Of a stretch of DNA of 52,789 nucleotides, positions 28,373-37,808 are shown piece after piece. The notes under the pieces were generated by a model. The model was not told the origin of the DNA. It ran no database searches and worked only from the letters and a program-made list of their open reading frames with translations. Every line of letters starts with the position of its first letter. The first letter of the stretch is position 1. The DNA is taken from assembly GCA_945952025.1 (NCBI GenBank), contig CAMFGW010000022.1, positions 1-52,789 on the forward strand, read 5' to 3'. A program made the position numbers and the translations under genes. Source of the DNA: an uncultured Paracoccaceae bacterium (GTDB lineage: Bacteria; Pseudomonadota; Alphaproteobacteria; Rhodobacterales; Rhodobacteraceae).

Positions 28373-29022
28373 GGATGGAAGAGCCTCATGTGGTAGGCGG
28401 ATTGTGCAGCCAACCTGCCATAGGCGCGAGACACGGGGCAAGCGCGACGAACGACGCAGCCCTGAATAAGGCAATCCCTGCCCGACGGGCCGTCCAGGAA
28501 TGCGTGGCAGGTGGGCAAATCATAGCCCTTTGCCGTCAGCGCGCGGGGCGGGCAGGCCGACAGGCAGGGTTTGTCGGCGCAAGCCTCACAAGGGCTCGGC
28601 TGCGGGGCAGGGGCGGGCGGCGCCTCGCTGATGGCGACAGCACCCCGGTAAGAGGCGAAGAGCCCCGCCCGGTCATGGACCAGAAGCGTCACGGGCGACG
28701 CCCAGGCCCGCCCGGACCGGGTGGCCCACTGGTAGAAGGGCCGATAGGGAGGTCCGCCGAAGGGATAGAGGGCCTGCCCCCCGACCCCGGCCGCCAGCGC
28801 GTCGACGACCCGCCTGGACCAGCGGTCAATTGGATCGGGCTCCCCGTCCCGCCATTCCGGCTGTCCGGTCACATGCGCCCAGAAGCCGGGCTCGTCCGGG
28901 CCAAGCAGGACCAGCGTCCGCAAGCCGGGCGCCAGCCCGTCTTCGGCCGTCAGCGCGACGGTCCCGAAGACCGCGAGCCGATGGCCCGCCACCGCTGCCT
29001 GGAGCCGGCCGAGCGTGCTCAC
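28369..29022 (-). CDS. QueG-like ferredoxin-type Fe-S protein
   Basis: A 217-residue protein with eight clustered Cys in the last third: [18 protein letters not shown], then CHAFL and [17 protein letters not shown]. This resembles the two [4Fe-4S] clusters of epoxyqueuosine reductase QueG, but the protein is shorter than QueG and I do not see its full cobalamin-binding domain. It may be a separate ferredoxin-like electron carrier. It is coupled by four-base overlaps to argB upstream and sixA downstream. Confidence 0.7.
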   Translation of the reverse strand: MSTLGRLQAAVAGHRLAVFGTVALTAEDGLAPGLRTLVLLGPDEPGFWAHVTGQPEWRDGEPDPIDRWSRRVVDALAAGVGGQALYPFGGPPYRPFYQWATRSGRAWASPVTLLVHDRAGLFASYRGAVAISEAPPAPAPQPSPCEACADKPCLSACPPRALTAKGYDLPTCHAFLDGPSGRDCLIQGCVVRRACPVSRAYGRLAAQSAYHMRLFHP

Positions 29023-29912
29023 GGCCGGCGCGGCTTGACCCGCGGCACGGTCGAGCGGATCTGGCTGCCCGCGCCATGGTCGGTGAAAAGCTCCAGCAGG
29101 CAGGCGTTCGGCGTCCGCCCGTCGACGATCGACACCGCGCGCACGCCCAGGTCCAGCGCCATGAGCGCGGTTTCCGTCTTGGGGATCATCCCGCCCGAGA
29201 TGCTGCCGTCGGCGATCATCGCCCTGACCTCGTCCGGGGTGATCTGGGTCATCACCTCTCCGGCCGCGTTCTTCACGCCCGCCACATTGGTCAAGAGCAG
29301 AAGCCGGTCCGCCTGCAAGGCCCCGGCGATGGCGCCCGCCGCCGTGTCGCCATTGACGTTGAAGGTCTCGTTATCGGCCATGCCCGTCGCGACCGGCGCC
29401 ACCACCGGGATGATCCCGGCATTGTAAAGGTCGCGCAGCACCTGCACGTTCATCTCGACCGGCTTGCCGACGAAGCCCAGTTCGGGATCGTCGGCGACGC
29501 AGACCATCAGGTCGTCGTCCTTGCCAGAGATGCCGACGGCGCGGCCGCCCGCATCCATGATCGCCTGAACGATGCGCTTGTTCACAAGGCCGGACAGGAT
29601 CATCTCGACCACCTGCACCGTGGCCTTGTCGGTCACGCGCTTGCCGCGCACGAAGGTGGACTTGATGCCCAGCTTTTCCAGCATCTCGTTGATCATCGGC
29701 CCGCCGCCATGGACGACGACCGGATTCACGCCGACCTGCCGCATCAGGACCACGTCGCGCGCGAACTCGGCCATCGCGGCGTCGTCGCCCATCGCATTGC
29801 CGCCGAACTTGACCACCACCACGGCGCCCGAAAAGCGCTGAAGGTAGGGAAGCGCCTCGGACAGGGTCCGGGCGGTGGAAATCCAGTCACGATCCATCGT
29901 CTGCTTTCTCAT
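29019..29912 (-). CDS. argB: Acetylglutamate kinase
   Basis: ArgB phosphorylates N-acetylglutamate, the second step of arginine synthesis. [13 protein letters not shown] near residue 32, [14 protein letters not shown] near residue 65 and [15 protein letters not shown] near residue 186 mark it; 297 residues. ATG 29912 is preceded by GGAGG with five bases between; an ATG five codons later has no such site. It heads a three-gene chain with the Fe-S protein and sixA. Confidence 0.96.
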   Translation of the reverse strand: MRKQTMDRDWISTARTLSEALPYLQRFSGAVVVVKFGGNAMGDDAAMAEFARDVVLMRQVGVNPVVVHGGGPMINEMLEKLGIKSTFVRGKRVTDKATVQVVEMILSGLVNKRIVQAIMDAGGRAVGISGKDDDLMVCVADDPELGFVGKPVEMNVQVLRDLYNAGIIPVVAPVATGMADNETFNVNGDTAAGAIAGALQADRLLLLTNVAGVKNAAGEVMTQITPDEVRAMIADGSISGGMIPKTETALMALDLGVRAVSIVDGRTPNACLLELFTDHGAGSQIRSTVPRVKPRRP

Positions 29913-29983
29913 CGGGCCTCCGTTTCGCCCTTGTTAGACCGGAGGGGCGCGTCAGGCCAGACGGAACTCGGACCGGAGGGACC

Positions 29984-31627
29984 TTAGACCAGGCGCTCTT
30001 TATCCTTCGCCGCGCGCACGAAGTCGCGGAAGAGCGGGTGGGGCGCGAAGGGCTTCGACTTCAGCTCGGGGTGGAACTGCACGCCGATGAACCAGGGGTG
30101 GTCCTTGACCTCGACGATCTCGGGCAGGCGACCGTCGGGCGACATGCCGGAAAAGCGCAGGCCCTCGGCCTCGAGCCGGTCGCGGTATTTCACGTCGACC
30201 TCGTAGCGGTGGCGGTGGCGTTCCTCGATGTCGGTCGTGCCGTAGATCTCGGCGACCCTCGACCCCGGTTCCAGATGCGCCGAATAGGCGCCAAGCCGCA
30301 TTGTGCCACCCTTGTCGTCACCGACTTTGCGCGCCACCGTGTGGTTGCCCTGCACCCATTCCTTCAGGTGATAGACGACCGGCTCGAAGCGCTTTTCGCC
30401 GGCCTCGTGGTCGAACTCCTCGGACCCCGCACGTGTCACGCCGGCCAGGTTCCGCGCCGCCTCGATCACCGCCATCTGCATGCCAAGACAGATGCCAAGG
30501 TAGGGGACGCCCTTTTCGCGGGCGAACTGCGCGGCCTTGATCTTGCCCTCTGTCCCCCGCTCGCCGAACCCGCCAGGCACGAGGATGGCCTGGAAGTCTT
30601 GAAGGTAGGGGGCCGGATCCTCGCGTTCGAAGATCTCGGCGTCGATCCATTCGGCCTTGACCCGCACCCGGTTCGCCAAGCCGCCATGGGTCAGCGCCTC
30701 GGCGATGGATTTGTAGGCATCCTCGAGCTGGGTGTATTTGCCGACGACTGCCACCCGCACCTCGCCCTCGGCATTGTCGAGCCGGTCCATCACATCGGTC
30801 CAGCGGCTGAGGTCGGGCTTCGGCGCCGGGCTGATCATGAAGGCGTCAAGCACCGCCTGGTCGAGCCCCGCGCGGTGATAGGCCAAGGGCGCTTCGTAGA
30901 TCGACTTCAGGTCATAGGCGGGGATCACGCTGTCGGGGCGGACGTTGCAGAAAAGCGCGATCTTGGCCCGTTCCTTGTCCGGGATCGGATGTTCGGACCG
31001 GCAGACGAGCACATCGGGTTGCAGGCCGATCGAGCGCAGTTCCTTCACCGAATGCTGCGTGGGCTTGGTCTTCAGCTCGCCCGAGGCCGCCAGATAGGGC
31101 AGAAGCGTCAGGTGCATGAAGATGCACTGGCCGCGCGGGCGTTCCTGGGCGAACTGGCGGATCGCCTCGAAGAAGGGCAGGCCCTCGATGTCGCCGACGG
31201 TGCCGCCGATCTCGCACAGCATGAAATCGACCTCATCCTCGCCCTGGCGCAGGAAGTCCTTGATTTCATTGGTGACGTGCGGAATGACCTGGATGGTTTT
31301 GCCCAGATAGTCGCCCCGGCGCTCTTTTTCGAGCACGTTCGAATAGATGCGGCCGGACGAGACGCTGTCCGTCTTGCGGGCCGACACGCCGGTGAAGCGT
31401 TCGTAATGGCCAAGGTCCAGGTCGGTTTCGGCGCCATCGTCGGTCACGAAGACCTCGCCATGCTCGAACGGCGACATGGTGCCGGGATCGACGTTCAGGT
31501 AGGGGTCGAGCTTCCGGAGCCGCACCGTATAGCCCCGCGCCTGCAAAAGCGCCCCGAGCGCCGCCGAGGCGAGCCCCTTGCCAAGCGAGGAAACCACACC
31601 ACCGGTGATGAATACGTAGCGCGCCAT
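29984..31627 (-). CDS. pyrG: CTP synthase
   Basis: Makes CTP from UTP, ATP and glutamine. The N-terminal synthetase domain begins [17 protein letters not shown]; the C-terminal glutaminase domain has [11 protein letters not shown] with the nucleophilic Cys and closes with [16 protein letters not shown]. Starting at 31627 gives 547 residues, the usual length. An in-frame ATG 15 codons upstream adds a stretch foreign to the family. Confidence 0.97.
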   Translation of the reverse strand: MARYVFITGGVVSSLGKGLASAALGALLQARGYTVRLRKLDPYLNVDPGTMSPFEHGEVFVTDDGAETDLDLGHYERFTGVSARKTDSVSSGRIYSNVLEKERRGDYLGKTIQVIPHVTNEIKDFLRQGEDEVDFMLCEIGGTVGDIEGLPFFEAIRQFAQERPRGQCIFMHLTLLPYLAASGELKTKPTQHSVKELRSIGLQPDVLVCRSEHPIPDKERAKIALFCNVRPDSVIPAYDLKSIYEAPLAYHRAGLDQAVLDAFMISPAPKPDLSRWTDVMDRLDNAEGEVRVAVVGKYTQLEDAYKSIAEALTHGGLANRVRVKAEWIDAEIFEREDPAPYLQDFQAILVPGGFGERGTEGKIKAAQFAREKGVPYLGICLGMQMAVIEAARNLAGVTRAGSEEFDHEAGEKRFEPVVYHLKEWVQGNHTVARKVGDDKGGTMRLGAYSAHLEPGSRVAEIYGTTDIEERHRHRYEVDVKYRDRLEAEGLRFSGMSPDGRLPEIVEVKDHPWFIGVQFHPELKSKPFAPHPLFRDFVRAAKDKERLV

Positions 31628-31748
31628 GCTGGAAAGGCCCCCGTGAGTGAAAAAGTTCAGCCGACAGCACACCCGAAAGTGCGCCGCATCACGGGATTTG
31701 ACCTATAGCCGATTCTTCCGGTTCCCGCAACCGGACCGCTAGATTTTG

Positions 31749-31771
31749 GGGCGCGCGGCAATTGCGCGCCC
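31749..31771 (-). terminator. Hairpin downstream of secG
   Basis: GGGCGCGC and GCGCGCCC pair over 8 bp around a 7-base loop, 12 bases after the secG stop. On the secG strand it is followed by CAAAATC, not a T run, so its role as a terminator is doubtful. Confidence 0.4.
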
Positions 31772-31782
31772 TGATATGGCGG

Positions 31783-32226
31783 TCAGTTGGTCGCCGTCGA
31801 GGCCGGAGCGGTCGAGGCAGGAGCAGCCGAAGCAGGCGCCGTCGTCGCTGGCGCGGTCGTGGTGGCCGGGGCGGTGGTGGCCGCAGGGGCCGTGGTCGCC
31901 GCAGGCGCGGTCGGCGACGGCGGCAGAAGGTTGCCTTCCGGCGTCGGCAGCGGCGCGGCCGGCGTCGGCGGCATCGGCACCGAGGCGCCGTCAAGGACCG
32001 ACGTGCCCTTCGACCTCTGCGCCGACACCCAGGTCAGCGCGACCGCGGTCGTCAGGAAAACCACCGCGAAGATCCAGGTCAGCTTGGTCAGCGCATTCGC
32101 CGCCCCCCGCGCCGTCATCGCGCCGCCACCGGACAGAAGCGACCCACCCTCGTTCCGCTGCAAGAGCACGACCCCGATCAGGAGCAGCGCGGAAATCATG
32201 AGGATGATGAGAAGGACGTTTTCCAT
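31783..32226 (-). CDS. secG: Protein translocase subunit SecG with long Ala/Thr/Pro tail
   Basis: SecG is a small inner-membrane partner of SecYE. Residues 3-20 and about 50-70 are the two helices, with [28 protein letters not shown] between them as usual. After the core the protein carries a roughly 50-residue tail of repeated Ala-Thr-Pro units ([20 protein letters not shown]), making 147 residues. The tail is encoded by a matching DNA repeat. ATG 32226 is set by the start of the first helix. Confidence 0.92.
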   Translation of the reverse strand: MENVLLIILMISALLLIGVVLLQRNEGGSLLSGGGAMTARGAANALTKLTWIFAVVFLTTAVALTWVSAQRSKGTSVLDGASVPMPPTPAAPLPTPEGNLLPPSPTAPAATTAPAATTAPATTTAPATTAPASAAPASTAPASTATN

Positions 32227-32264
32227 CGGGCGGGGCCTTTCCGGGCCAGAACAGGGGACGCGCC

Positions 32265-32293
32265 TATCTATGCGCATGGGCCGAAGGGCGCAA
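32265..32293 (-). promoter_or_regulatory. Candidate secG promoter
   Basis: On the minus strand TTGCGC (32293-32288) is followed after 17 bases by TAGATA (32270-32265). Transcription would start near 32258, about 30 bases before the secG ATG. Confidence 0.5.
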
Positions 32294-32350
32294 GAGCGGC
32301 AGGGCCGGCAGGTTCGGGCCTCCCACCCGCACGGGACCGCGATTTTCAGG

Positions 32351-32379
32351 TTTCGCTGCCGGGTCCCGGCCGGTATAGG
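32351..32379 (+). promoter_or_regulatory. Candidate purA promoter
   Basis: TATAGG (32374-32379) is a fair -10 box; TTTCGC (32351-32356) is at the right distance but a poor -35. It lies back to back with the secG promoter in a 186-base divergent spacer. Confidence 0.35.
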
Positions 32380-32412
32380 TCGCGGGGTTTGAACCGCTCG
32401 GGGATCGGAAGA

Positions 32413-33705
32413 ATGGCCAATGTCGTCGTGGTGGGCGCCCAGTGGGGCGATGAAGGCAAGGGCAAGATCGTCGACTGGCTGAGCGAACGCGCCGATGTCA
32501 TCGCGCGCTTCCAGGGCGGCCATAATGCCGGCCACACGCTGGTCATCGGCGGCACGGTCTACAAGCTGTCGGCGCTGCCCTCGGGCATCGTGCGGCCGGG
32601 CAAGCTGAGCGTGATCGGCAACGGCGTCGTGCTCGACCCCTGGGCGCTTCTGGCCGAAATCGCGCGGATTGCCGACCAGGGCGTCACCGTCACGCCCGAA
32701 AACCTGATGATCGCGGAAAACACGCCCCTGATCCTGCCGTTGCACGGCGAGCTCGACCGCGCCCGCGAAGGCCAGAATGCGGTCGCCAAGATCGGCACCA
32801 CCGGCCGCGGCATTGGCCCGGCCTATGAGGACAAGGTGGGTCGCCGAGTAATCCGCGTTGCCGACCTGGCCGACGCCGAAACGCTCGAAACCCGGCTCTC
32901 GCGGCTTCTGGCCCACCATGACGCGCTGCGCTCCGGTCTGGGCCTGCCCCCGGTCGACCGCGCCGCGCTGAGCGCGCTTCTGGCCGAGGTGGCGCCGAAG
33001 ATCCTGCCCTTCGCCGCCCCGGTCTGGAAGGTGATGAACGAGATGCGCCGCGCCGGGAAGCGGATCCTGTTCGAGGGCGCGCAGGGCGCGCTGCTGGACG
33101 TGGACTTCGGCACCTATCCTTACGTCACCTCCTCGACCACCATGTCCGGCATGGCCGCGACCGGCACCGGCATGGGCCCGACCTCGGTCGGGTTCGTCCT
33201 GGGGATCGTCAAGGCCTACACCACCCGCGTGGGCGAGGGGCCCTTCCCGACCGAGCTTTTCGATGCCGATGGCGAGCGTCTCGGCACGCGGGGGCACGAG
33301 TTCGGCACCGTCACCGGTCGCAAGCGCCGCTGCGGCTGGTTCGACGCGGTGTTGGTGCGCCAGACCTGCGCCATTTCCGGCGTGAACGGCATCGCGCTGA
33401 CGAAGCTGGACGTGCTGGACGGGTTCAAGACGCTGAAGATCTGCACCGGCTATGACATCGACGGCCAGCGCTTCGATTACCTGCCGACCGCTGCCGCGCT
33501 GCAGGCCCGCGTGCTGCCGATCTATGAGGAACTGGAGGGCTGGAGCGAAAGCACCGCCGGCGCCCGGTCCTGGGCCGACCTGCCGGGTGCGGCGATCAAA
33601 TATGTGCGCCGGGTCGAGGAACTGATCCAGTGCCCGGTCGCACTTCTGTCCACCAGCCCCGAGCGCGACGACACGATCCTGGTCACCGACCCTTTCGCGG
33701 ACTGA
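32413..33705 (+). CDS. purA: Adenylosuccinate synthetase
   Basis: Joins IMP and aspartate using GTP, the first step from IMP to AMP. The P-loop [11 protein letters not shown] lies at residues 7-17, GHNAGHT near residue 37, and [13 protein letters not shown] (here [13 protein letters not shown]) near 128. Length 430, as expected. ATG 32413 follows a weak GGAAGA site. Confidence 0.97.
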   Translation: MANVVVVGAQWGDEGKGKIVDWLSERADVIARFQGGHNAGHTLVIGGTVYKLSALPSGIVRPGKLSVIGNGVVLDPWALLAEIARIADQGVTVTPENLMIAENTPLILPLHGELDRAREGQNAVAKIGTTGRGIGPAYEDKVGRRVIRVADLADAETLETRLSRLLAHHDALRSGLGLPPVDRAALSALLAEVAPKILPFAAPVWKVMNEMRRAGKRILFEGAQGALLDVDFGTYPYVTSSTTMSGMAATGTGMGPTSVGFVLGIVKAYTTRVGEGPFPTELFDADGERLGTRGHEFGTVTGRKRRCGWFDAVLVRQTCAISGVNGIALTKLDVLDGFKTLKICTGYDIDGQRFDYLPTAAALQARVLPIYEELEGWSESTAGARSWADLPGAAIKYVRRVEELIQCPVALLSTSPERDDTILVTDPFAD

Positions 33706-33709
33706 GCGC

Positions 33710-33943
33710 ATGACCCTGAAAAGCCGCAAGCGCTGGGCGCTTATCGTGCTGGTCGTCGGCCTGCCGGCCTGGATCGTCCTGGTGGTCACGGTCGAAAACG
33801 CACTGATCCGCGCCTGGGGCCCGCCGCCCTTCCTGTCGGAACTGGTGATCTATGTCGGCGCGGCCTTCCTTTGGGCCATGCCCTTCAAGGCGCTTTTCAC
33901 CGGCATCGGCGCCGCGGGACCGGACAGCGAAAAGCGGCCCTGA
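33710..33943 (+). CDS. DUF2842 membrane protein
   Basis: A 77-residue protein with two membrane helices (about residues 9-28 and 43-64) and a short AWGPPPFLSELVIYVGAAFLW link, which fits the DUF2842 family of alphaproteobacteria. Function unknown. It starts four bases after purA and is probably transcribed with it. Its last codons form the left arm of the terminator. Confidence 0.78.
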   Translation: MTLKSRKRWALIVLVVGLPAWIVLVVTVENALIRAWGPPPFLSELVIYVGAAFLWAMPFKALFTGIGAAGPDSEKRP

Positions 33944-33959
33944 GGGGCCGCTTTCCTTT
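33931..33959 (+). terminator. Terminator overlapping the DUF2842 stop codon
   Basis: AAAGCGGCCC (33931-33940) pairs perfectly with GGGCCGCTTT (33945-33954), and the TGA stop lies in the loop; CCTTTC follows. The A-rich left arm and T-rich right arm allow it to serve the convergent gene on the minus strand as well. Confidence 0.8.
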
Positions 33960-33983
33960 CGTATCAATGGTTTGGGCGAGCCG

Positions 33984-36749
33984 TCACATGGCCTTGCGCG
34001 CATCGCTCATGAAGCGCGAGCTTTCGGTGACGGTGAACTGGCCACGGCTGACCTTCTGCAGCTTGCCCTGGCGCAAGAGCATCCCGAAGGACCGCATCCC
34101 GTCTTCGCGGTTGAACTCGCCGCGCGACGAGACGAACTCGACCTTGCGCAGCAGGTGCGGCCGCGTGAAGCTTTCGCGCCCCTCGACCGAGGCGGTGTAG
34201 ACCGCCGCCGCTTCCAGAAGGTCGGTCAGCGACACCGCGCCCAGCTTTTCGGCGAAATCGGCGAAGCTCGAGGCGTCCTCGGGCGTCAGCTCGCCCAGGT
34301 CGTCCAGATCCTCTTCCTCGTCCTCGGCGAAGGCCGCGGTGTTGGCCCAGACGCGGCGCGGGCGGATCGCGGACAGTTCTTCCGCACCCTCGGGCCGGTC
34401 GACGCGCTGTTCCGACACCAGGACGAGCGGCGCCGGGCGCTGCTCGAGCGTCGGGCGCGGTGTCGCCGTGTCGCCCATGGTCGGGCGGCGCGGGCGGACG
34501 ACCTTCGACAGATCCTCGCGGTAAAGGTCGATCGGCGTCGCCTCGGGCTCGACCGGGTCGGGCGCGTCGGCATGCATCTTGCGGTCGGCGAGCGTCGCCG
34601 CCACGGCCGCCTTCAGGTGCGAGATCGCAGAGAAGCGGCGGCGGTTTTCGGCGCCTTCGAGCTTCGTCTTGGCCTCGGCCATCAGGCGCGTGACGTCGGG
34701 ATCGTCGTCCTGAGGCAGATCCTCGGCCGTTTCGGGCGTCACGTCGGACCAGCTGCCGTCCGGCGTCGCGATGTCTTCGGCAAGCGTCTCTTCGACGGCC
34801 GGGGCGGCCTCGGCGACCTCCGGCGTGCCGGTCACGGATTTCGACAGCCGCGCCATCCCGGCCCGCGCGCGTTGCAGAAGCGACAGGTGGGGTTCGGGTG
34901 CTGTGTCGGCCGATTCGGTCTCGGCCTCGGCCTCGTCCCACTCTTCGGGCTCGTCCTGGGCCGAAACCGGCGTCGGGGCCGGCGCAGAAGTCTGAGCCGG
35001 GGCGGGCGCTGCGGCCAGATGCTCGTCAACCTCGGCGCCAAGGGCCGAAAGCTGCGACAAGAGCGCGCTGTCCTCGGGCGCGGGGGCTTCGTCTTCCTCG
35101 GCAACAGGCGCCACGGGTGCAGCACCGGTCGCATCGGCCTGTTCGGCTTCTGCGCGCAGGACGGCGAAGAAATCCTCGTCGTCGGACGAAAGCGGCGCAG
35201 GCTCGGCCGTGGCCTCGACGGCGGGTTCCTCCGCGGCGGGGGCTGCCCTGGCCGGTTCCGCCTCGACCTCGGTCGCGGTCACGGCATAGGCCGACAGGTC
35301 CAGCCGGTCCGCGGCCATCGCCTCGGCAACCGGGTCGGCGACCGGATAGGAGGGTGCCGGTTCTTCCGCGATCTCTGCCTGCGGCTCGTCGGCGGCATCG
35401 AGCGAGACGGCCAGATCGTCGAGCCAGGCCTCTTCCTCTTCGGCCTCGGGCTCTGCGTCGGCCTTCGCGGCATGATGGGCCGCGATGATGGCGGCCAGCG
35501 CCGACGGCTCTTCTTGCGGCTCGTCCTCTGCCGACAGGTCGGAGGCGGCCAGCCGTTCGGCCGCTTCCTCGGTCCGCTTGGCGGCGCGCTCGGCCTCTGC
35601 CGCGTCAAGCGCGGGCAAGTCGTGCTTCATGTCGATGACGAAGCCGAAATCTTCGGCCCCTTCCGACCAGGGCGCGCGGGCCGAGGTGACGTCCTCGTCG
35701 TAGCTTTCCTCTTCGTCGGCCTGCGGCGTGGCGCGCACGCTTTCCACGACCGCGCGGATGCGCTGGAGCCGGGCGGCAACGCTCGAATCGGGCAGGTCGG
35801 CCGCGCCCGCATCATCGGCGAGCGCCACGTCGGCGGGCTGGTCCTCTTCCCAGTCCGCGGCTTCGGCCGACAGCGACAGGATATGGTCGATCACCACGGC
35901 ATCGTCGGCGGCGGGGGCAGTGGCGGCCTCGGCTTCGGTCACGGGCTCAGGCTCCGCGACCGGCTCGGGCGCGGGTTCTGCGATGGCTTCCTCGACGGCG
36001 GCAACGGGCTCGGGCGCGGGTTCGGCCGCGATCTCGGGTTCAATCCCGGGCTCGGCGACAAGTTCAGACGCGGGCTCAGGTTCGGCGACAGTCTCGGCCA
36101 CAACCTCGGGCGTCTCTTCGACGGCGACGGGCTCTTCCGCAACTTCTGCGACCGGCACGGCTTCGGCTTCGACCTCGGCGACGGGTTCGGGCGCGATCTC
36201 GGCCACAGGCTCGACAACAGGCTCCGCCTCTGCAACCTGGGCGACCTCGATCACCTCGGGTTCGGCGACGGCCTCCGCGATCGCGGCTTCAAGGGCCGGC
36301 TCGGCGGCGGGCTCAGCTGCGAGTTCGGCGACCGCTTCCACGACCGGCTCGGCCACGGCCTCGGTGACTGCGGCGGCAGCGCTCACGAACACACGGTTCG
36401 GGGTCGGGCGCTGGGCGGGGGAGTCTTCGGCGGCAGGCGGGGCTTCGACCGGCGCCACGGCCGGCGCCACGGCCGGTGCAGGGGACGCTTCCGGTTCAGC
36501 CTGGCGCAGCACGACGGTGCCGTCGCTCACCCGCGCCTCGACCTTGCGGCTGAGCTCGCGTTCGGCGATGCGGTGCAGCAGGGCCGCATCGGGCGTCGGC
36601 GGTTCGGCCCCGAAATAGCGGTCATCGGCGGCCAGGTCGCGGAAATACTCGGCGATGGCCTTCATCGTGGAAAACGGATCGTCGAACCCCTCGAGCGTGC
36701 AGGAGAAGGTTCCGTAGGATACCGTGAGGATCTTGGTCGCTCCGCTCAT
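33984..36749 (-). CDS. Large conserved-ends protein with Ala/Glu/Pro/Val-rich centre
   Basis: A 921-residue protein of unknown function. The first 90 residues look folded (GATKILTVSYGTFSCTLEGFDDPF, then EYFRDLAADDRYFGAEPPTPDA), as do about 110 at the end (TDLLEAAAVYTASVEG, KVEFVSSRGEFNREDGMRSFG, LLRQGKLQKVSRGQFTVTE). Between them lie several hundred residues of acidic, probably disordered sequence built from Glu-Pro-Val-Ala units. Relatives in this group are, as I recall, sometimes labelled chemotaxis protein CheA, but no CheA domain is visible. ATG 36749 opens the conserved part. It faces purA–DUF2842 tail to tail. Confidence 0.8.
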   Translation of the reverse strand: MSGATKILTVSYGTFSCTLEGFDDPFSTMKAIAEYFRDLAADDRYFGAEPPTPDAALLHRIAERELSRKVEARVSDGTVVLRQAEPEASPAPAVAPAVAPVEAPPAAEDSPAQRPTPNRVFVSAAAAVTEAVAEPVVEAVAELAAEPAAEPALEAAIAEAVAEPEVIEVAQVAEAEPVVEPVAEIAPEPVAEVEAEAVPVAEVAEEPVAVEETPEVVAETVAEPEPASELVAEPGIEPEIAAEPAPEPVAAVEEAIAEPAPEPVAEPEPVTEAEAATAPAADDAVVIDHILSLSAEAADWEEDQPADVALADDAGAADLPDSSVAARLQRIRAVVESVRATPQADEEESYDEDVTSARAPWSEGAEDFGFVIDMKHDLPALDAAEAERAAKRTEEAAERLAASDLSAEDEPQEEPSALAAIIAAHHAAKADAEPEAEEEEAWLDDLAVSLDAADEPQAEIAEEPAPSYPVADPVAEAMAADRLDLSAYAVTATEVEAEPARAAPAAEEPAVEATAEPAPLSSDDEDFFAVLRAEAEQADATGAAPVAPVAEEDEAPAPEDSALLSQLSALGAEVDEHLAAAPAPAQTSAPAPTPVSAQDEPEEWDEAEAETESADTAPEPHLSLLQRARAGMARLSKSVTGTPEVAEAAPAVEETLAEDIATPDGSWSDVTPETAEDLPQDDDPDVTRLMAEAKTKLEGAENRRRFSAISHLKAAVAATLADRKMHADAPDPVEPEATPIDLYREDLSKVVRPRRPTMGDTATPRPTLEQRPAPLVLVSEQRVDRPEGAEELSAIRPRRVWANTAAFAEDEEEDLDDLGELTPEDASSFADFAEKLGAVSLTDLLEAAAVYTASVEGRESFTRPHLLRKVEFVSSRGEFNREDGMRSFGMLLRQGKLQKVSRGQFTVTESSRFMSDARKAM

Positions 36750-36887
36750 GACTTGCCTGCCTTGTTTGACTGCCTTTGGGTCCAATCGAAAAGCAGAACT
36801 GGTTCGACAGCGTGAACAGATGTAGGTGAATCAGGGGATTTTTTCAGGCAACCGCCCCCCGACCTTGCCACAATTGCCGATAATGTC

Positions 36888-37550
36888 ATGAGCTATCCCC
36901 GGACTGTTGAACTATCTGACCCAGTAACCCTGCTCGGCGGCGGGGGTGCCGACCGGGCATGCCTGACGCTCGCCTTGACCCGCGCCCCGCGTCTGCTAGC
37001 AGCCGATGGTGGCGCCAATATGGCGCTGGCGGCGGGGCTCATGCCCGACGCTGTGATAGGCGATTTCGATTCGGTAACGGCGGAAACGCTCGCCGCCATT
37101 CCGACAGACCGCCAGATCCGGGTGCCCGAGCAGGATACCACCGATTTCGAGAAATGTCTGACCCGCATCCGGGCGCCCTTCGTGCTGGGCGTCGGCTTCC
37201 TTGGCGCGCGGCTCGACCATACTTTGGCGGTCCTCGGCACGCTGGTCCGCCACCCCGAACGCCGCTGCCTGCTGATCGGCTCCGAAGATGTGGTCTTTCC
37301 GGCGCCGCCGCGCCTTCACCTCGATCTGCCCGCCGGTAGCCGCTTTTCGCTCTTTCCCCTGCGCCCGGTCACGGGGCGAAGCGAGGGGCTGCGCTGGCCG
37401 ATCGACGGGCTCGCGCTGGCGCCCGACGGGATCGTCGGCACCTCGAACGAGGTGTCGGGGCCGGTCCGGCTGGAAACGGACGGGCCGGGGATGCTGGTGA
37501 TCCTGCCGCGCGGGGCGCTCGACGCCGCCCTCGCGGGGCTTGATTGGTAG
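36888..37550 (+). CDS. Thiamine pyrophosphokinase
   Basis: Transfers pyrophosphate from ATP to thiamine to give thiamine diphosphate. Family motifs are intact: LLAADGGAN (36-44), GDFDS (58-62), DTTDFEK (83-89), GARLDHTL near 105 and GTSNEVSG near 184. Length 220. A GATAAT at 36879-36884 lies so close to the ATG that the mRNA might be leaderless. No thiamine riboswitch was seen upstream. Repeat copy B follows its stop. Confidence 0.92.
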   Translation: MSYPRTVELSDPVTLLGGGGADRACLTLALTRAPRLLAADGGANMALAAGLMPDAVIGDFDSVTAETLAAIPTDRQIRVPEQDTTDFEKCLTRIRAPFVLGVGFLGARLDHTLAVLGTLVRHPERRCLLIGSEDVVFPAPPRLHLDLPAGSRFSLFPLRPVTGRSEGLRWPIDGLALAPDGIVGTSNEVSGPVRLETDGPGMLVILPRGALDAALAGLDW

Positions 37551-37566
37551 GGGAGGGGCGCAGGGT

Positions 37567-37790
37567 GGTAGGGGCCGTTGACCCTGCCATGCGGTGGCTT
37601 TGCCTTTTGTCCCGGCCGGTGGCCCCAAAGGCCATCGGCCAGCGCCCGCCCCGCCAATGGCGGGCGCTTCCGCGCCCACCGGGGCAGGCGCCGGCCTTTG
37701 CTGGTCTGAGACGCGGGCGGTCCAGCGGAGACGTTCCCACGCGGTCGGGGGAAACGCGCTGCGTTTCCTGATCCCGCCCGGGCCCGGCCA
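37567..37790 (+). repeat. Dispersed structured 3'-UTR element, copy B
   Basis: Begins 17 bases after the thiamine pyrophosphokinase stop on the same strand. Stem 1 is GGTAGGG/CCCTGCC, with a T·G wobble where copies A and C have C-G. Stem 2 is GGCCGGTGGCC/GGCCATCGGCC, with a G·T wobble. Stem 3 is AGCGCCCGCC/GGCGGGCGCT, perfect. Stem 4 is GAAACGC/GCGTTTC. It carries the block TCCGCGCCCACCGGGG that copy C also has. It lies between convergent genes. Confidence 0.8.
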
Positions 37791-37808
37791 TGTAGGGCCA
37801 CTCCGCCC

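Noticed and set aside
30038-31708. A plus-strand open frame opposite pyrG
   Set aside because: Entirely antisense to a certain pyrG and not protein-like.
34000-36600. Repetitive DNA that could be taken for a CRISPR array
   Set aside because: The repeats are short, irregular, in one reading frame and code for Glu-Pro-Val-Ala units; there are no constant repeats with unique spacers.
33852-36815. A 987-codon open frame antisense to the 921-residue protein gene
   Set aside because: It is Arg/Gly-rich, has no recognisable domain, and mirrors the repetitive codons of the minus-strand gene; long antisense frames are expected in GC-rich DNA.
36786-36887. TPP riboswitch before thiamine pyrophosphokinase
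   Set aside because: No CTGAGA-type or ACCTGA-type conserved core was found in the spacer.
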